Shown here: piece by piece, positions 8,784 through 16,647 of the stretch
Layout of the letters: every line of letters starts with the position of its first letter
How positions within the stretch are numbered: the stretch's first letter is position 1
Source of the DNA: Jejubacter calystegiae
Lineage (GTDB): Bacteria; Pseudomonadota; Gammaproteobacteria; Enterobacterales; Enterobacteriaceae
Direction: 5' to 3'
Assembly (NCBI RefSeq): GCF_005671395.1
Contig: NZ_CP040428.1
Location: forward strand, 3,224,001-3,288,000
Length of the DNA: 64,000 nucleotides
Notes under the pieces: model-generated
What the model saw: the letters and a program-made list of their open reading frames with translations, nothing else
Database searches by the model: none
Told to the model about the DNA's origin: nothing
Program-made: the position numbers and the translations under genes

Positions 8784-9128
8784 TTGAAAGCGTTAATCAC
8801 CTTTATTGCTGCCTTTATGTCTTTCAGTGCATCTGCAGCCAATGGCTACACTGCATATTGTGGCCCTTATACGGTTGTGGCAAAGGTCGGTGAGATGGAT
8901 GTAATTAATGGCGAGCGAGTTACTTCTCAAAAGATAACGTATTTAGGAAAAGATGGCATAAAGGTTGATATGGGTCTCATGCCAGCCCGAGACGGCAATA
9001 ACTACGGGTTCCAGTACATTCGCCGCCCCGGCACCGAGAAGCGCTTCCTGAACGTCCAGCTACTCCAGAACAGTATGGACGCGCCAAAGGTGATTGGCTC
9101 TTTCCCGTGTAAGAAGGTAGCGGGTTAA
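8784..9128 (+). CDS. Small secreted prophage protein, unknown
   Basis: A 114-residue protein starting at TTG 8784, with GGGGG at 8774-8778 as ribosome site. The first 20 residues form a clear Sec signal peptide with cleavage near SAANG. The mature part has two Cys (one in AYCGPYTVV, one in SFPCKK) that could form a disulfide. No family is recognised. It is the first gene of the cassette between the hub and spike genes and is probably host-directed cargo, not a virion part. Confidence 0.6.
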   Translation: MKALITFIAAFMSFSASAANGYTAYCGPYTVVAKVGEMDVINGERVTSQKITYLGKDGIKVDMGLMPARDGNNYGFQYIRRPGTEKRFLNVQLLQNSMDAPKVIGSFPCKKVAG

Positions 9129-9233
9129 CCTAGAAGAATGTAAGTATTTCACCTTCTTCATGATTAAATAACCAGTGTCCTACCGGATTTGTCCACTGCT
9201 ACAATGTGGGAAAATATCAGATGAGCTCGGTGT

Positions 9234-9593
9234 ATGGATAAAGAAACCAGAAAGCAGATAGAGCAGGATCTCGATAACGAATTAACAAAAATGTTATCCG
9301 TGGTAACTGTGGATAAATTCCACAGCTTCCTTACAGATCGAGGTCTGATAAGAGGCTTAACCTGCAGGATGTGCGGTAGTGATGATATTGGGGTTCCCCT
9401 CATGTCCTTTCTTGGGGGAACGCCTTTTTTGAACTATTCAAAAGTTGATGGTGGTGGGCCACCTCATTCCCTTTATAATTACGAGTACAGGTTGCCGTGC
9501 AATAACTGCGGTTTTGTGCATAGCTTTGCAGTGTATCCTGTGCTCAAATGGATTGAGGAACAGGAGGGAAACGGTGCAAAATCAGATCGATAA
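9234..9593 (+). CDS. Hypothetical zinc-ribbon-like protein
   Basis: A 119-residue protein from ATG 9234. Two CxxC pairs (C44/C47 in TCRMCGSDD and C89/C92 in PCNNCGF) suggest one zinc ribbon. The N-terminus is charged and helical. Base composition is lower in G+C than the flanking tail genes. I do not recognise a family. The upstream leader (9129-9233) holds no clear promoter but the gene is isolated from the secreted protein by 105 bases. Confidence 0.6.
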   Translation: MDKETRKQIEQDLDNELTKMLSVVTVDKFHSFLTDRGLIRGLTCRMCGSDDIGVPLMSFLGGTPFLNYSKVDGGGPPHSLYNYEYRLPCNNCGFVHSFAVYPVLKWIEEQEGNGAKSDR

Positions 9594-9873
9594 TGTAACT
9601 ATGGGACGTTTCCCACCATTAAAAAAAAGAGATGGTGGCGAGCCGCCAACCGGAGATGATGACATGCAACAGCGGGTAAGAGAGCTTGAAAAAGACGTCC
9701 AGTCTATCAAGACAGACTTGGCTGTCATGAAGTCAAATTACGCTACAAAAGAAGACGTGAGCAACGCTAAAAACAGCATAATCATGTGGGTTGTTGGTGC
9801 TGTCATCTTTGCCCAACTGATTCCTGCGCTCCCGGACATACTCGATGCCATTAAGAGGATGCTGTCCAGCTAA
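9574..9873 (+). CDS. Small single-span membrane protein (XhlA-like)
   Basis: A 99-residue protein. GTG 9574 is chosen because a strong AGGAGGG lies at 9562-9568. Residues about 28-65 form an amphipathic coiled-coil (RVRELEKDVQSIKTDLAVMK), then one membrane span (IIMWVVGAVIFAQLIPALP). This layout is that of XhlA/hemolysin-type phage membrane proteins, sometimes accessory to holins. It overlaps the zinc-ribbon gene by 20 bases. Role in lysis or superinfection exclusion is open. Confidence 0.6.
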   Translation: MQNQIDNVTMGRFPPLKKRDGGEPPTGDDDMQQRVRELEKDVQSIKTDLAVMKSNYATKEDVSNAKNSIIMWVVGAVIFAQLIPALPDILDAIKRMLSS

Positions 9874-9895
9874 ATAAAATATTCACCCTTCTTAG

Positions 9896-9919
9896 ACCCG
9901 CCACTGAGCGGGTTTTTTA
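9896..9919 (+). terminator. Intrinsic terminator after cassette
   Basis: A 6-bp stem ACCCGC/GCGGGT (9896-9901 with 9908-9913) has a 6-base loop and a T run. It closes the inserted three-gene cassette just before the spike gene, so downstream baseplate genes need readthrough or antitermination. Confidence 0.75.
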
Positions 9920-9937
9920 TTGCCTGGAGATAATGAA

Positions 9938-10594
9938 ATGGCGGTATCCGCACAAACCCGATCTGGAGATCTGTCGGAGGCGCTGAGCGCTGAATCAACC
10001 AAAACCAAAGAGGCCATCCGCGTTGCACTGCCGGGGATTATCCAGTCGTTCAACCCCGACACGGTCACAGCAGAGATACAGCCGTCGATTCAGTACACGC
10101 ACATTGATAACGACGGCCAGACCGTACAGCAGGATTACCCGCTGCTGGTCGATGTGCCGGTGATATTCCCCCGTGGCGGTGGTTGTACGCTGACTTTCCC
10201 GGTAAAGAAGGGGGATGAGTGTCTGGTGGTCTTCGCAGACCGCTGTATCGATTTCTGGTGGCAGTCCGGCGACGTGCAAAAATCCGGCGACCCACGTATG
10301 CACGACCTTTCGGACGGTTTTGCCATTGTGGGGCCAATGTCCCAACGCTACAAAATCGGCAACATCAGCACCAGCGCCGCGCAGCTTCGCACCGACGACG
10401 GCAGCGCCTTTATCGAACTGGCCGCTGGTGGCGCGGTGACTATCACCAGCCCACAGGTCACGATTAATGGCCCTGTGCAGGTTAACGGTACTATCACATC
10501 CACCGGTGACCAGACCGCCGCAGGCATCAGCCAGGTGAATCATACCCACGGTGGCGTTCAGTCTGGTAACAGCAACACAGGTAAACCGCAATGA
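9938..10594 (+). CDS. Membrane-puncturing tail spike (Gp138-like)
   Basis: A 218-residue protein from ATG 9938. The N-terminal OB-fold part contains DVPVIFPRGGGCTLTFPV and GDECLVVFADRCIDFWWQSG, typical of Gp138/gpV-type spikes. A beta-helical repeat region (QVTINGPVQVNGTITSTG) follows. The C-terminus holds NHTHGG, the HxH iron-binding motif at the tip of phage spikes. It would trimerise below the hub and pierce the outer membrane. Confidence 0.85.
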   Translation: MAVSAQTRSGDLSEALSAESTKTKEAIRVALPGIIQSFNPDTVTAEIQPSIQYTHIDNDGQTVQQDYPLLVDVPVIFPRGGGCTLTFPVKKGDECLVVFADRCIDFWWQSGDVQKSGDPRMHDLSDGFAIVGPMSQRYKIGNISTSAAQLRTDDGSAFIELAAGGAVTITSPQVTINGPVQVNGTITSTGDQTAAGISQVNHTHGGVQSGNSNTGKPQ

Positions 10595-10944
10595 GGTATC
10601 GACGCGAAGACAGTGGCGGCGATTACACCTTTGGCCAGGGGGACGACACCTGGCTGGTGAACTCGCCCGAAACGGTGGCGCAGGCGGTAAAGACGCGCTT
10701 TGAATTATGGTACGGCCAGTGGTTTCTGGATACGACTGACGGCACCCCGTGGATCCAGTCTGTGCTGGGTAAGCAAAAGCCGGAGGTCTACAACCTGGCA
10801 ATACGCCAGCGCATTCTTGAAACCCGCGGCGTTAACCAGATCACCGAGTTCAACAGCACAATTAATACCAGTTCCCGGCGCGTCGTATTCACGGCGACCA
10901 TCTCCACTATCTACGGACAAACCCAGGTCACATCGGAGGCGTAA
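10591..10944 (+). CDS. Baseplate wedge protein, gp25/GPW-like
   Basis: A 117-residue protein overlapping the spike gene by 4 bases (ATGA). Features are FELWYGQWFLDTTDGTPW, then VYNLAIRQRILETRGV and a strand-rich C-terminus, as in T4 gp25/P2 gpW lysozyme-like wedge proteins. Length is typical. It partners with the next gene product (J) to form the wedges that trigger sheath contraction. Confidence 0.8.
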   Translation: MRYRREDSGGDYTFGQGDDTWLVNSPETVAQAVKTRFELWYGQWFLDTTDGTPWIQSVLGKQKPEVYNLAIRQRILETRGVNQITEFNSTINTSSRRVVFTATISTIYGQTQVTSEA

Positions 10945-12143
10945 TGGCCTTAAATTTAGATACGCTCGGCTTATCGGCAACGGTAACCGCCGATGGCATC
11001 AGCGCGCCTGATTACCAGACGGTGCTGAGCAAAATAACCGACTATTTCCGGCAGATTTACGGCAGCGACGCCTATCTGGAGCCGGACAGTAAAGACGGCC
11101 AGTTAGTGGCGCTGGTGGCGCTGGCGATACATGACGCCAACAACACCGCTGTATCAGTCTATAACTCGTTTTCCCCCTCTACGGCGCTTACTGATGCCCT
11201 GACAAAGAACGTCAAAATTAACGGCATTGTGCGCCATGGCACCACCAACTCAACTGTAGACGTCACGCTATCCGGTGAGGTGGGGACGGTTATCACTAAC
11301 GGATCGGTTAAAGACATTAACGGCATGGTCTGGAACCTGCCTGCGACGGTGGCGATCGATACTGACGGCTCCGCCACGGTTACCGCCACCTGTGCCACCT
11401 CTGGCGCCGTAGCTGCGATGGTGGGGAGCGTTAACCTGATAAACACCCCGACGCGCGGCTGGATATCTGTGACCAACCACACCGCCGCTACAGTAGGCTC
11501 TGACGCAGAGACTGACGCAGAGCTACGTCGGCGCCAGCATCAGAGCGTCGCTATCCCGTCGATCACTCCATTCGAAGCCGTGGACGGCGCCCTGGCAAAC
11601 GTGGCCGGGGTGAGCCGACACAAACTGTATGAGAACGATACCGGGCGCACAGATGAAAACGGACTGCCGCCACACTCGATATCCGCCATTGTGGAGGGGG
11701 GCGATGTCGAAGAAATCGCGCAGACAATCCGTGGGAAGAAAGGGCAGGGGGTATCAACCTACGGCAAAACCACGGTGCAGGTGCCCGATATTTACGGCAA
11801 CCCGCACAGTATTTCGTTTTCACGTCCTTCGGATGTCCCGGTTTACGTCTCGCTCACCCTGGAGCCATTCACTGGCTACACAACGCAGATCGGCGAAGAA
11901 ATCCGCCAGGCAGTGGCCGACTATATCAACTCGCTGGCGATTGGCGAGAGCGTGAAACTTAGCCGTGTGTACTCCCCGGCTAACCTCGGTGTGGTCAGTG
12001 GCGGGAACGCTCGTTACTACGACATCAACGAGCTGCTAATCGGGAAATCAGCGGGTAGCGTGGCTGCTGCGAATATCGCGATTGCATACGACGAATCGGC
12101 ATCGTGCGACACCGACAACATCAAAATTACGGTGACGTCATGA
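10944..12143 (+). CDS. Baseplate assembly protein J-like
   Basis: A 399-residue protein. It shows the J pattern: N-terminal PDYQTVLSKITDYFRQIYG, LALAIHDANNTAVSVYNSF, then GTTNSTVDVTLSG and a central NTPTRGWISVTNHTAATVG with ETDAELRRRQHQS. The LEPFTGYTTQIGEEIRQAV segment lies near the C-terminus. It overlaps the upstream gene by one base and the downstream gene by four. It builds the baseplate periphery with the gp25-like protein. Confidence 0.9.
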   Translation: MALNLDTLGLSATVTADGISAPDYQTVLSKITDYFRQIYGSDAYLEPDSKDGQLVALVALAIHDANNTAVSVYNSFSPSTALTDALTKNVKINGIVRHGTTNSTVDVTLSGEVGTVITNGSVKDINGMVWNLPATVAIDTDGSATVTATCATSGAVAAMVGSVNLINTPTRGWISVTNHTAATVGSDAETDAELRRRQHQSVAIPSITPFEAVDGALANVAGVSRHKLYENDTGRTDENGLPPHSISAIVEGGDVEEIAQTIRGKKGQGVSTYGKTTVQVPDIYGNPHSISFSRPSDVPVYVSLTLEPFTGYTTQIGEEIRQAVADYINSLAIGESVKLSRVYSPANLGVVSGGNARYYDINELLIGKSAGSVAAANIAIAYDESASCDTDNIKITVTS

Positions 12144-12820
12144 GCAAATACACGCGACTAATCACCAACTACCACGCCACAAAGCCGCTGTTCTACCAGC
12201 ACGTGGATTTGTCCACCCGGCCGCTGATCGACATTGATACGGCGATAGCCGGGCTTATCGACAATTTCGACATCGATACCGCCGTCGGTGTGCAGCTCGA
12301 TATCCTGGGCGAGTGGATCGGGCGGTCACGCATCGTCAGCGTCCCTATCACCGACATTTATTTTTCGTGGGACACCGACGGTCTGGGCTATGACCAGGGC
12401 GTGTGGCAGGGGCCTTATGACCCCAATGCCGGGCGTACTGCACTCAGTGACGACACGTACCGGGTAATCCTCAAGGCGCGGATAGCAATCAACAACTGGA
12501 ACGGCCAGAACGACACGCTGCCTGAAATCCTGGATACCGCGCTGACGGGCTCTGGCCTGCGAATGCAGATCGTCGATAACCAGGACATGACAATTAGTGT
12601 CTGGGTGTTTCCTGAGACAGATATCGATGACGTGTCCCGGGAACTATTGGCGGCTATCCGCCAGGGCTATCTGACGGTGAAAGCCGCTGGCGTGTGGGCT
12701 GGGGATATCGAAACGCCGGGGATAGAAACCCCGTCCACCGGCACTAAATTTTTTGGGCTTGATATGGATAACGAATACATCGGCGGGTTCGATGTTGGAT
12801 CATGGGAGAAAATACTGTAA
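12140..12820 (+). CDS. Phage tail protein, DUF2612-like
   Basis: A 226-residue protein; ATG 12140 overlaps the J stop as ATGA. It has the opening YTRLITNYHATKPLFYQHVDL and the segments LDILGEWIGRSR and YRVILKARIAINNWNG, typical of DUF2612/gpI-like proteins connecting the wedge to tail fibres. Its stop overlaps the next start (TAATG). Confidence 0.8.
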   Translation: MSKYTRLITNYHATKPLFYQHVDLSTRPLIDIDTAIAGLIDNFDIDTAVGVQLDILGEWIGRSRIVSVPITDIYFSWDTDGLGYDQGVWQGPYDPNAGRTALSDDTYRVILKARIAINNWNGQNDTLPEILDTALTGSGLRMQIVDNQDMTISVWVFPETDIDDVSRELLAAIRQGYLTVKAAGVWAGDIETPGIETPSTGTKFFGLDMDNEYIGGFDVGSWEKIL

Positions 12821-13656
12821 TGGCTACCAACGATTTTAAGGCTTTTGCTACCGGCGCTAATGCCAATGTGATGAGCCAGGAAGAGTGGGAGGCACTGCCT
12901 GAGGTGGTGAATGGCTTCACCAGCGGTAAGGCGTCTTCTGCGCAGGTCAATAAAGCGTTGCGCCAGGCATCGTTCGTCGCTGCTGCGCTGGCGCAGTTCG
13001 TCGCAAAGAAGACCGACTCGGATGTGCGGGACGATGGCGACATCGCCGCGTTCGTTGCGAAACTAACATCAGGATTCGCTGCGCAATACCTCAGCCGCGA
13101 AAACCCGTTCGGCGACATCGCCGCAGATGGCGAAACGGCCATTTCCACGGCTCTCGCAAACCTCGGTTTGGGAGAAGGCTCCGCGCTACCGGTGGGGGTA
13201 CCCGTTCCCTGGCCGTCAGCGACACCGCCAGCGGGTTGGCTGAAATGTAACGGTGCGACGTTCACAGCAGCGCTGTATCCGAAGCTGGCGCTGGCGTATC
13301 CATCTGGAAAGTTGCCGGACTTGCGAGGTGAGTTTATCCGTGGCTGGGATGATGGGCGTGGGGTTGATATCGGGCGCTTGCTGTTGTCCAGCCAGGGGGA
13401 TGCGATTCGCAATATTACCGGCTCAACAGCCCTGTCATTGCAAATTGAGTCGAGTTTTGGATGGCTGCCAAATGTTTACAATGCAGGGGCTTTTACCTAT
13501 GCATCAGTTGGTGGTGGGCGTGGGGCCACAACGGTGCAATCTACATCCATAGACGGTAATCTGGGAATACGGTTTGATGCATCGCGGTCAGTTCCGACCG
13601 CCTCGGAAAACCGCCCGCGCAACATTGCATTTAACTACATCGTGAGGGCCGCATAA
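12820..13656 (+). CDS. Tail fibre/collar protein
   Basis: A 278-residue protein; ATG 12820 chosen from the TAATG overlap with GGAGAA upstream. The N-terminal part is a helical attachment domain. A tail-collar domain follows from about residue 125 (PPAGWLKCNG, then PDLRGEFIRGWDDGRG) and a C-terminal NRPRNIAFNYIVRAA, the usual end of collar-type fibres. It is short, so the receptor-binding tip is small. It probably recognises host surface polysaccharide with help of the downstream Tfa. Confidence 0.85.
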   Translation: MATNDFKAFATGANANVMSQEEWEALPEVVNGFTSGKASSAQVNKALRQASFVAAALAQFVAKKTDSDVRDDGDIAAFVAKLTSGFAAQYLSRENPFGDIAADGETAISTALANLGLGEGSALPVGVPVPWPSATPPAGWLKCNGATFTAALYPKLALAYPSGKLPDLRGEFIRGWDDGRGVDIGRLLLSSQGDAIRNITGSTALSLQIESSFGWLPNVYNAGAFTYASVGGGRGATTVQSTSIDGNLGIRFDASRSVPTASENRPRNIAFNYIVRAA

Positions 13657-14249
13657 TGAATGCCATTCTGGACAGCAATAATATTGCCACTACTGCCGGG
13701 GAACTGGCGGTTTACAACTATGCGGCAGACACCCGCGAATATATGTCCTCCTCCGTGGAATATCTGGCGGTGGGTGTGGGAATTCCGGCTAACTCTGCTG
13801 TGGATGAACCCCCGGCGAAAAAGAAAGGCAAGGCCGTCTGTCGCAACGCAGCCGGTGCTGGGTGGGAATATGTCTCAGACCATCGCGGTGAAACCGTCTA
13901 CAGCACAGAGGGCGGTGAGGCTATTGAGGTTACGGCCCCTGGCGAGTACCCGGAAGGAACAACCACCATAACGCCCGCTACGCCATACGATAAATGGGAC
14001 GGGGAAAAGTGGGTAACTGATACTGATGCTCAGCACACCTCTGATGTGGCCGCCGCAGAGCAGCAGAGAACCGCGCTGCTGGCAGAGGCGCAGGCTACAA
14101 TCAGCATCTGGCAGACCGAGCTACAGCTGGGAATTATCAGCGATGATGACAAAGCCAGCCTGATAGCATGGCTGGCTTATATCAAAGAGCTGCAAGACGT
14201 TGATACCGATGTAGCGCCGGACATCAAATGGCCGGAAGTTAATAACTAA
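13656..14249 (+). CDS. Tail fibre assembly protein (Tfa)
   Basis: A 197-residue protein overlapping the fibre stop by one base. It has the caudovirus Tfa layout: a variable N-terminus, PATPYDKWDGEKWVTDTDAQ in the middle, then a helical C-terminus with WQTELQLGIISDDDKASLIA and a final WP motif. It acts as chaperone for trimerisation of the fibre. It converges with the acyltransferase gene, overlapping by 4 bases, with no terminator between. Confidence 0.85.
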   Translation: MNAILDSNNIATTAGELAVYNYAADTREYMSSSVEYLAVGVGIPANSAVDEPPAKKKGKAVCRNAAGAGWEYVSDHRGETVYSTEGGEAIEVTAPGEYPEGTTTITPATPYDKWDGEKWVTDTDAQHTSDVAAAEQQRTALLAEAQATISIWQTELQLGIISDDDKASLIAWLAYIKELQDVDTDVAPDIKWPEVNN

Positions 14250-15322
14250 TTTTTTGAACTCCCCTTCAATAATGATGGGGGGATTTTAGTCGCCATACAG
14301 AAAACCTTGGATAAAACAATAGGTAGAAATACGCCTAATATAATATAGGGAATCCAACTCCAGGCGTTATAATAGCTGTGTAGAATATCACGCTTGGATA
14401 TTTCGAATCCATATAATTTCCATGCAACTATATTTAACAGAGAGAATGCTATTAGGTGATACGCCATAATGCTTTTACTTTCTATTCCTACCCTCTCTAG
14501 AATTCTAAAGTGGGAAGCTTTTGAAAGGATAGATGATATGTAAAATATTGCGTAAATACCGAACACAGAACCACAGATTGAAAACATAAGCCCGGGTTTG
14601 TAAAGGCTCCATGACATACCTATTCCGAAAATAAGCCCCTCTCCGTATAGTATAATGGTCGTTATAATTATGGTTGAGAATATAACATTATTAAGTGATG
14701 AAAAAATAATGTTCTTTAATGAAAATCCGAATATGAAAAACATCCCTCCAACAAATGCCTGTGTGGCATAGTTATATGCTATGTTCTTTGTTGCATAAAA
14801 CATAGGGGCGGTTTCATTAACCCCTATCCATCCAAACGCCAGAGCTATGCATATTCCGATAGCGCTAGGTATGGGTGATCTGGCAATCGCTCGACAAACG
14901 AAGGGTGCAAAGATCATAATTATCATGTACGCAAACAGAAACCAACTGGCAAGAAAATATCTGTTATTACTAAAACCGGATTTTATTGTCAGGATAATAG
15001 TGTCAGAAATTGATTTTTCAAATATTTTCCCAACAGGGGAGTTTACGAAGTGATTTATTAGTAGTGCAATGATCCCTGTCGCAATGTAGGCAAATATAAT
15101 ATATAAGAAATGTTTGGTTAGTACTTTTTTGTAGTGATTTATTAAAGTTTTCTCATGGTTAAATAGCATGCCCCCCAGAAAGAAAAAGAAAGGCATATGG
15201 TACATGTAGGGTACTAATTTATTTAACGGAGCGCCTGAATAGTGACTGGCAACCATCAGAATGATTGCTATGGCTTTCGCGTAATTTATTGCTCTACTCT
15301 TTTCTTCTGTTGTTAGTTCCAT
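14246..15322 (-). CDS. Acyltransferase-3 family membrane protein
   Basis: A 358-residue polytopic membrane protein. The N-terminus has RAINYAKAIAIILMVASHYS (the R-x10-H core of acyltransferase-3 proteins) and then HMPFFFFLGGMLF. About ten membrane spans follow. The gene is markedly AT-rich compared with the adjacent tail genes, which indicates separate acquisition. Located between the fibre genes and the attachment site, it is likely a lysogenic-conversion gene that O-acetylates lipopolysaccharide or another surface glycan and so alters phage receptor. Substrate unknown. Confidence 0.8.
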   Translation of the reverse strand: MELTTEEKSRAINYAKAIAIILMVASHYSGAPLNKLVPYMYHMPFFFFLGGMLFNHEKTLINHYKKVLTKHFLYIIFAYIATGIIALLINHFVNSPVGKIFEKSISDTIILTIKSGFSNNRYFLASWFLFAYMIIMIFAPFVCRAIARSPIPSAIGICIALAFGWIGVNETAPMFYATKNIAYNYATQAFVGGMFFIFGFSLKNIIFSSLNNVIFSTIIITTIILYGEGLIFGIGMSWSLYKPGLMFSICGSVFGIYAIFYISSILSKASHFRILERVGIESKSIMAYHLIAFSLLNIVAWKLYGFEISKRDILHSYYNAWSWIPYIILGVFLPIVLSKVFCMATKIPPSLLKGSSKN

Positions 15323-15391
15323 ATTTATTCAGTCTTTAAAAAAGTTAGCTAAGATAATCGAATATGATAGCTATGTTATAAGTTTTAGAAA

Positions 15392-15427
15392 ACAAGCCCC
15401 GACGAGCGCTCAAACTCCGGGGCTTGT
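15392..15427. terminator. Perfect 10-bp hairpin
   Basis: ACAAGCCCCG (15392-15401) pairs with CGGGGCTTGT (15418-15427) around a 16-base loop. No T run follows on either strand. It lies upstream of the acyltransferase gene and may end phage transcription from the right or act as a boundary. Confidence 0.5.
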
Positions 15428-15542
15428 ACTGATGGTTGACGTAGGTCAATTCTCAGCGGATTTGATACTACATCATTGTCATATCTATTTCACTATCAGA
15501 AGCATATGGAGTGTGACACAGCACGATATTACGAAATCGGGA

Positions 15543-15592
15543 GTGCATGCCATGCCAGCGCACAGCAAACCACGCGCTGGCATGGCATGCAC
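15543..15592. repeat. 19-bp perfect inverted repeat near attachment site
   Basis: Arms 15543-15561 and 15574-15592 are exact reverse complements with a 12-base spacer. The arm itself contains a repeated GCATGCC/CATGCC pattern. It lies in the 460-base gene-free stretch between the acyltransferase gene and the attachment core. No coding region covers it convincingly. Confidence 0.8.
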
Positions 15593-15782
15593 CAGTAAAG
15601 TGGGGCTTCTCGGGATTGGAATGCGTCTCGCAATTTGTCATTCGCTGGGGATGGGGGAAGAGGGGAAATTGATAGAATAGGGCTCGATTGAATGTGATAA
15701 GTGTTTGATATCGAGTGCACAAAAAATGATAAATTATTCTATCAAATAAGTTTAATTCATTGAATTTTAATGATTTAGTCTT

Positions 15783-15841
15783 GGTCTTGAAAACCGGCGA
15801 GGGGAAACCCTCCCAGAGTTCGAATCTCTGCGCTTCCGCCA
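15783..15841 (+). other. Prophage attachment site: 3' end of tRNA-Ser(UGA)
   Basis: The 59 bases match the 3' part of enterobacterial tRNA-Ser(UGA) (serT): anticodon loop CTTGAAA, long variable arm, T loop GTTCGAATC, acceptor end and CCA. The 5' half of a tRNA is missing: the AT-rich sequence upstream cannot form D arm or acceptor partner. This is the expected duplicated core at the end of a prophage integrated in serT. It sets the right boundary of the prophage. The integrase and intact tRNA should lie beyond the other end, outside the window. Confidence 0.85.
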
Positions 15842-15850
15842 TCAAATTTT

Positions 15851-15884
15851 AAAAGGGGTTAGCTTAGGCTAACCCCTTTTTTTG
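15851..15884 (+). terminator. Intrinsic terminator of serT locus
   Basis: A 13-bp perfect stem (15851-15863 with 15868-15880), 4-base loop and a T run lie 9 bases after the CCA. It is presumably the original serT terminator. Confidence 0.85.
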
Positions 15885-16040
15885 CGTTTTCAGGAAGATA
15901 TTCTCGATACATTCAGCAAGAACAGGATGGCTGGAGAGCACAGAACGCTTAATGTGCCGGTAATAGCCGGTTTGTTGCGCAATCCTGGTAGCCGCGCGAA
16001 TATTTTACCAGTCAGCTTAGATTAATGAAGAAGGACAGCC

Positions 16041-16460
16041 GTGTTTAAATTCATTCACAAATTAGGGCAAAGACGAAATGCGATTCGTTCGTTGATCATG
16101 CTTATTGAACAGTACGGGTATGGGCAGAGTGCTAAAAATATGGCGACTCATATCATCGATAGTGAATGGGCGCTTTTGCCGGAGAATGCTTTCAGTCTGT
16201 CTAAACATCTGTTTCATCACTTTACCGTGATCGCGTTTTGTGTTGCGAATACCTCATATAGCGTCGCTAAAAAAGGAACTCATCCCTCAGATAAAGAGCT
16301 TCTGCATATGCTGATGGCTATCTTCGGCGAGGTGGTAGAGGTCGCCAGCGCTTCAGGCGCGCAACAGAGGTTCAACCTGACGGAGTCGGATATGATACTT
16401 CTTGATACTTTGCTTATAAGAATGAATCAGTTGCCCGATGAGGCGATTTTCGGTCATTAA
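16041..16460 (+). CDS. Hypothetical protein
   Basis: A 139-residue protein with GTG start at 16041, supported by AAGGA at 16029-16033. No signal peptide; mostly helical (FGEVVEVASASGAQQRFNLT). I do not recognise a family. It is the first gene after the prophage attachment site and stands alone on the plus strand before the M20 gene. Nothing in it suggests a phage origin. It could be an accessory chromosomal gene. Confidence 0.55.
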   Translation: MFKFIHKLGQRRNAIRSLIMLIEQYGYGQSAKNMATHIIDSEWALLPENAFSLSKHLFHHFTVIAFCVANTSYSVAKKGTHPSDKELLHMLMAIFGEVVEVASASGAQQRFNLTESDMILLDTLLIRMNQLPDEAIFGH

Positions 16461-16647
16461 CTTAGCGTTCATCATATTAACTCTATTCCTTTTTCGCGAG
16501 GCGTCAGAAAGAGACACTCTGAACGAATCTCTGGGGGGGAATTTTCGTTATCCCGCGACGCCAGGCTTTTCGCGTGCTATACCCTCTGACACGCATACTG
16601 GCACGCTTAATGCTGCGTTTATCGTTTCTGTGTAAACGGAGACGATC

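Noticed and set aside
15783..15841. Functional tRNA-Ser(UGA)
   Set aside because: The 5' half with D arm and acceptor strand is missing, so it is an attachment remnant.
15432..15845. Overlapping small frames on both strands before the attachment site
   Set aside because: They run through the inverted repeat and the tRNA remnant and show no conserved motif or ribosome site.
16438..16635. A 65-residue frame with hydrophobic start
   Set aside because: It overlaps the previous gene, lacks a ribosome site and its second half is unstructured; too weak to list as a gene.
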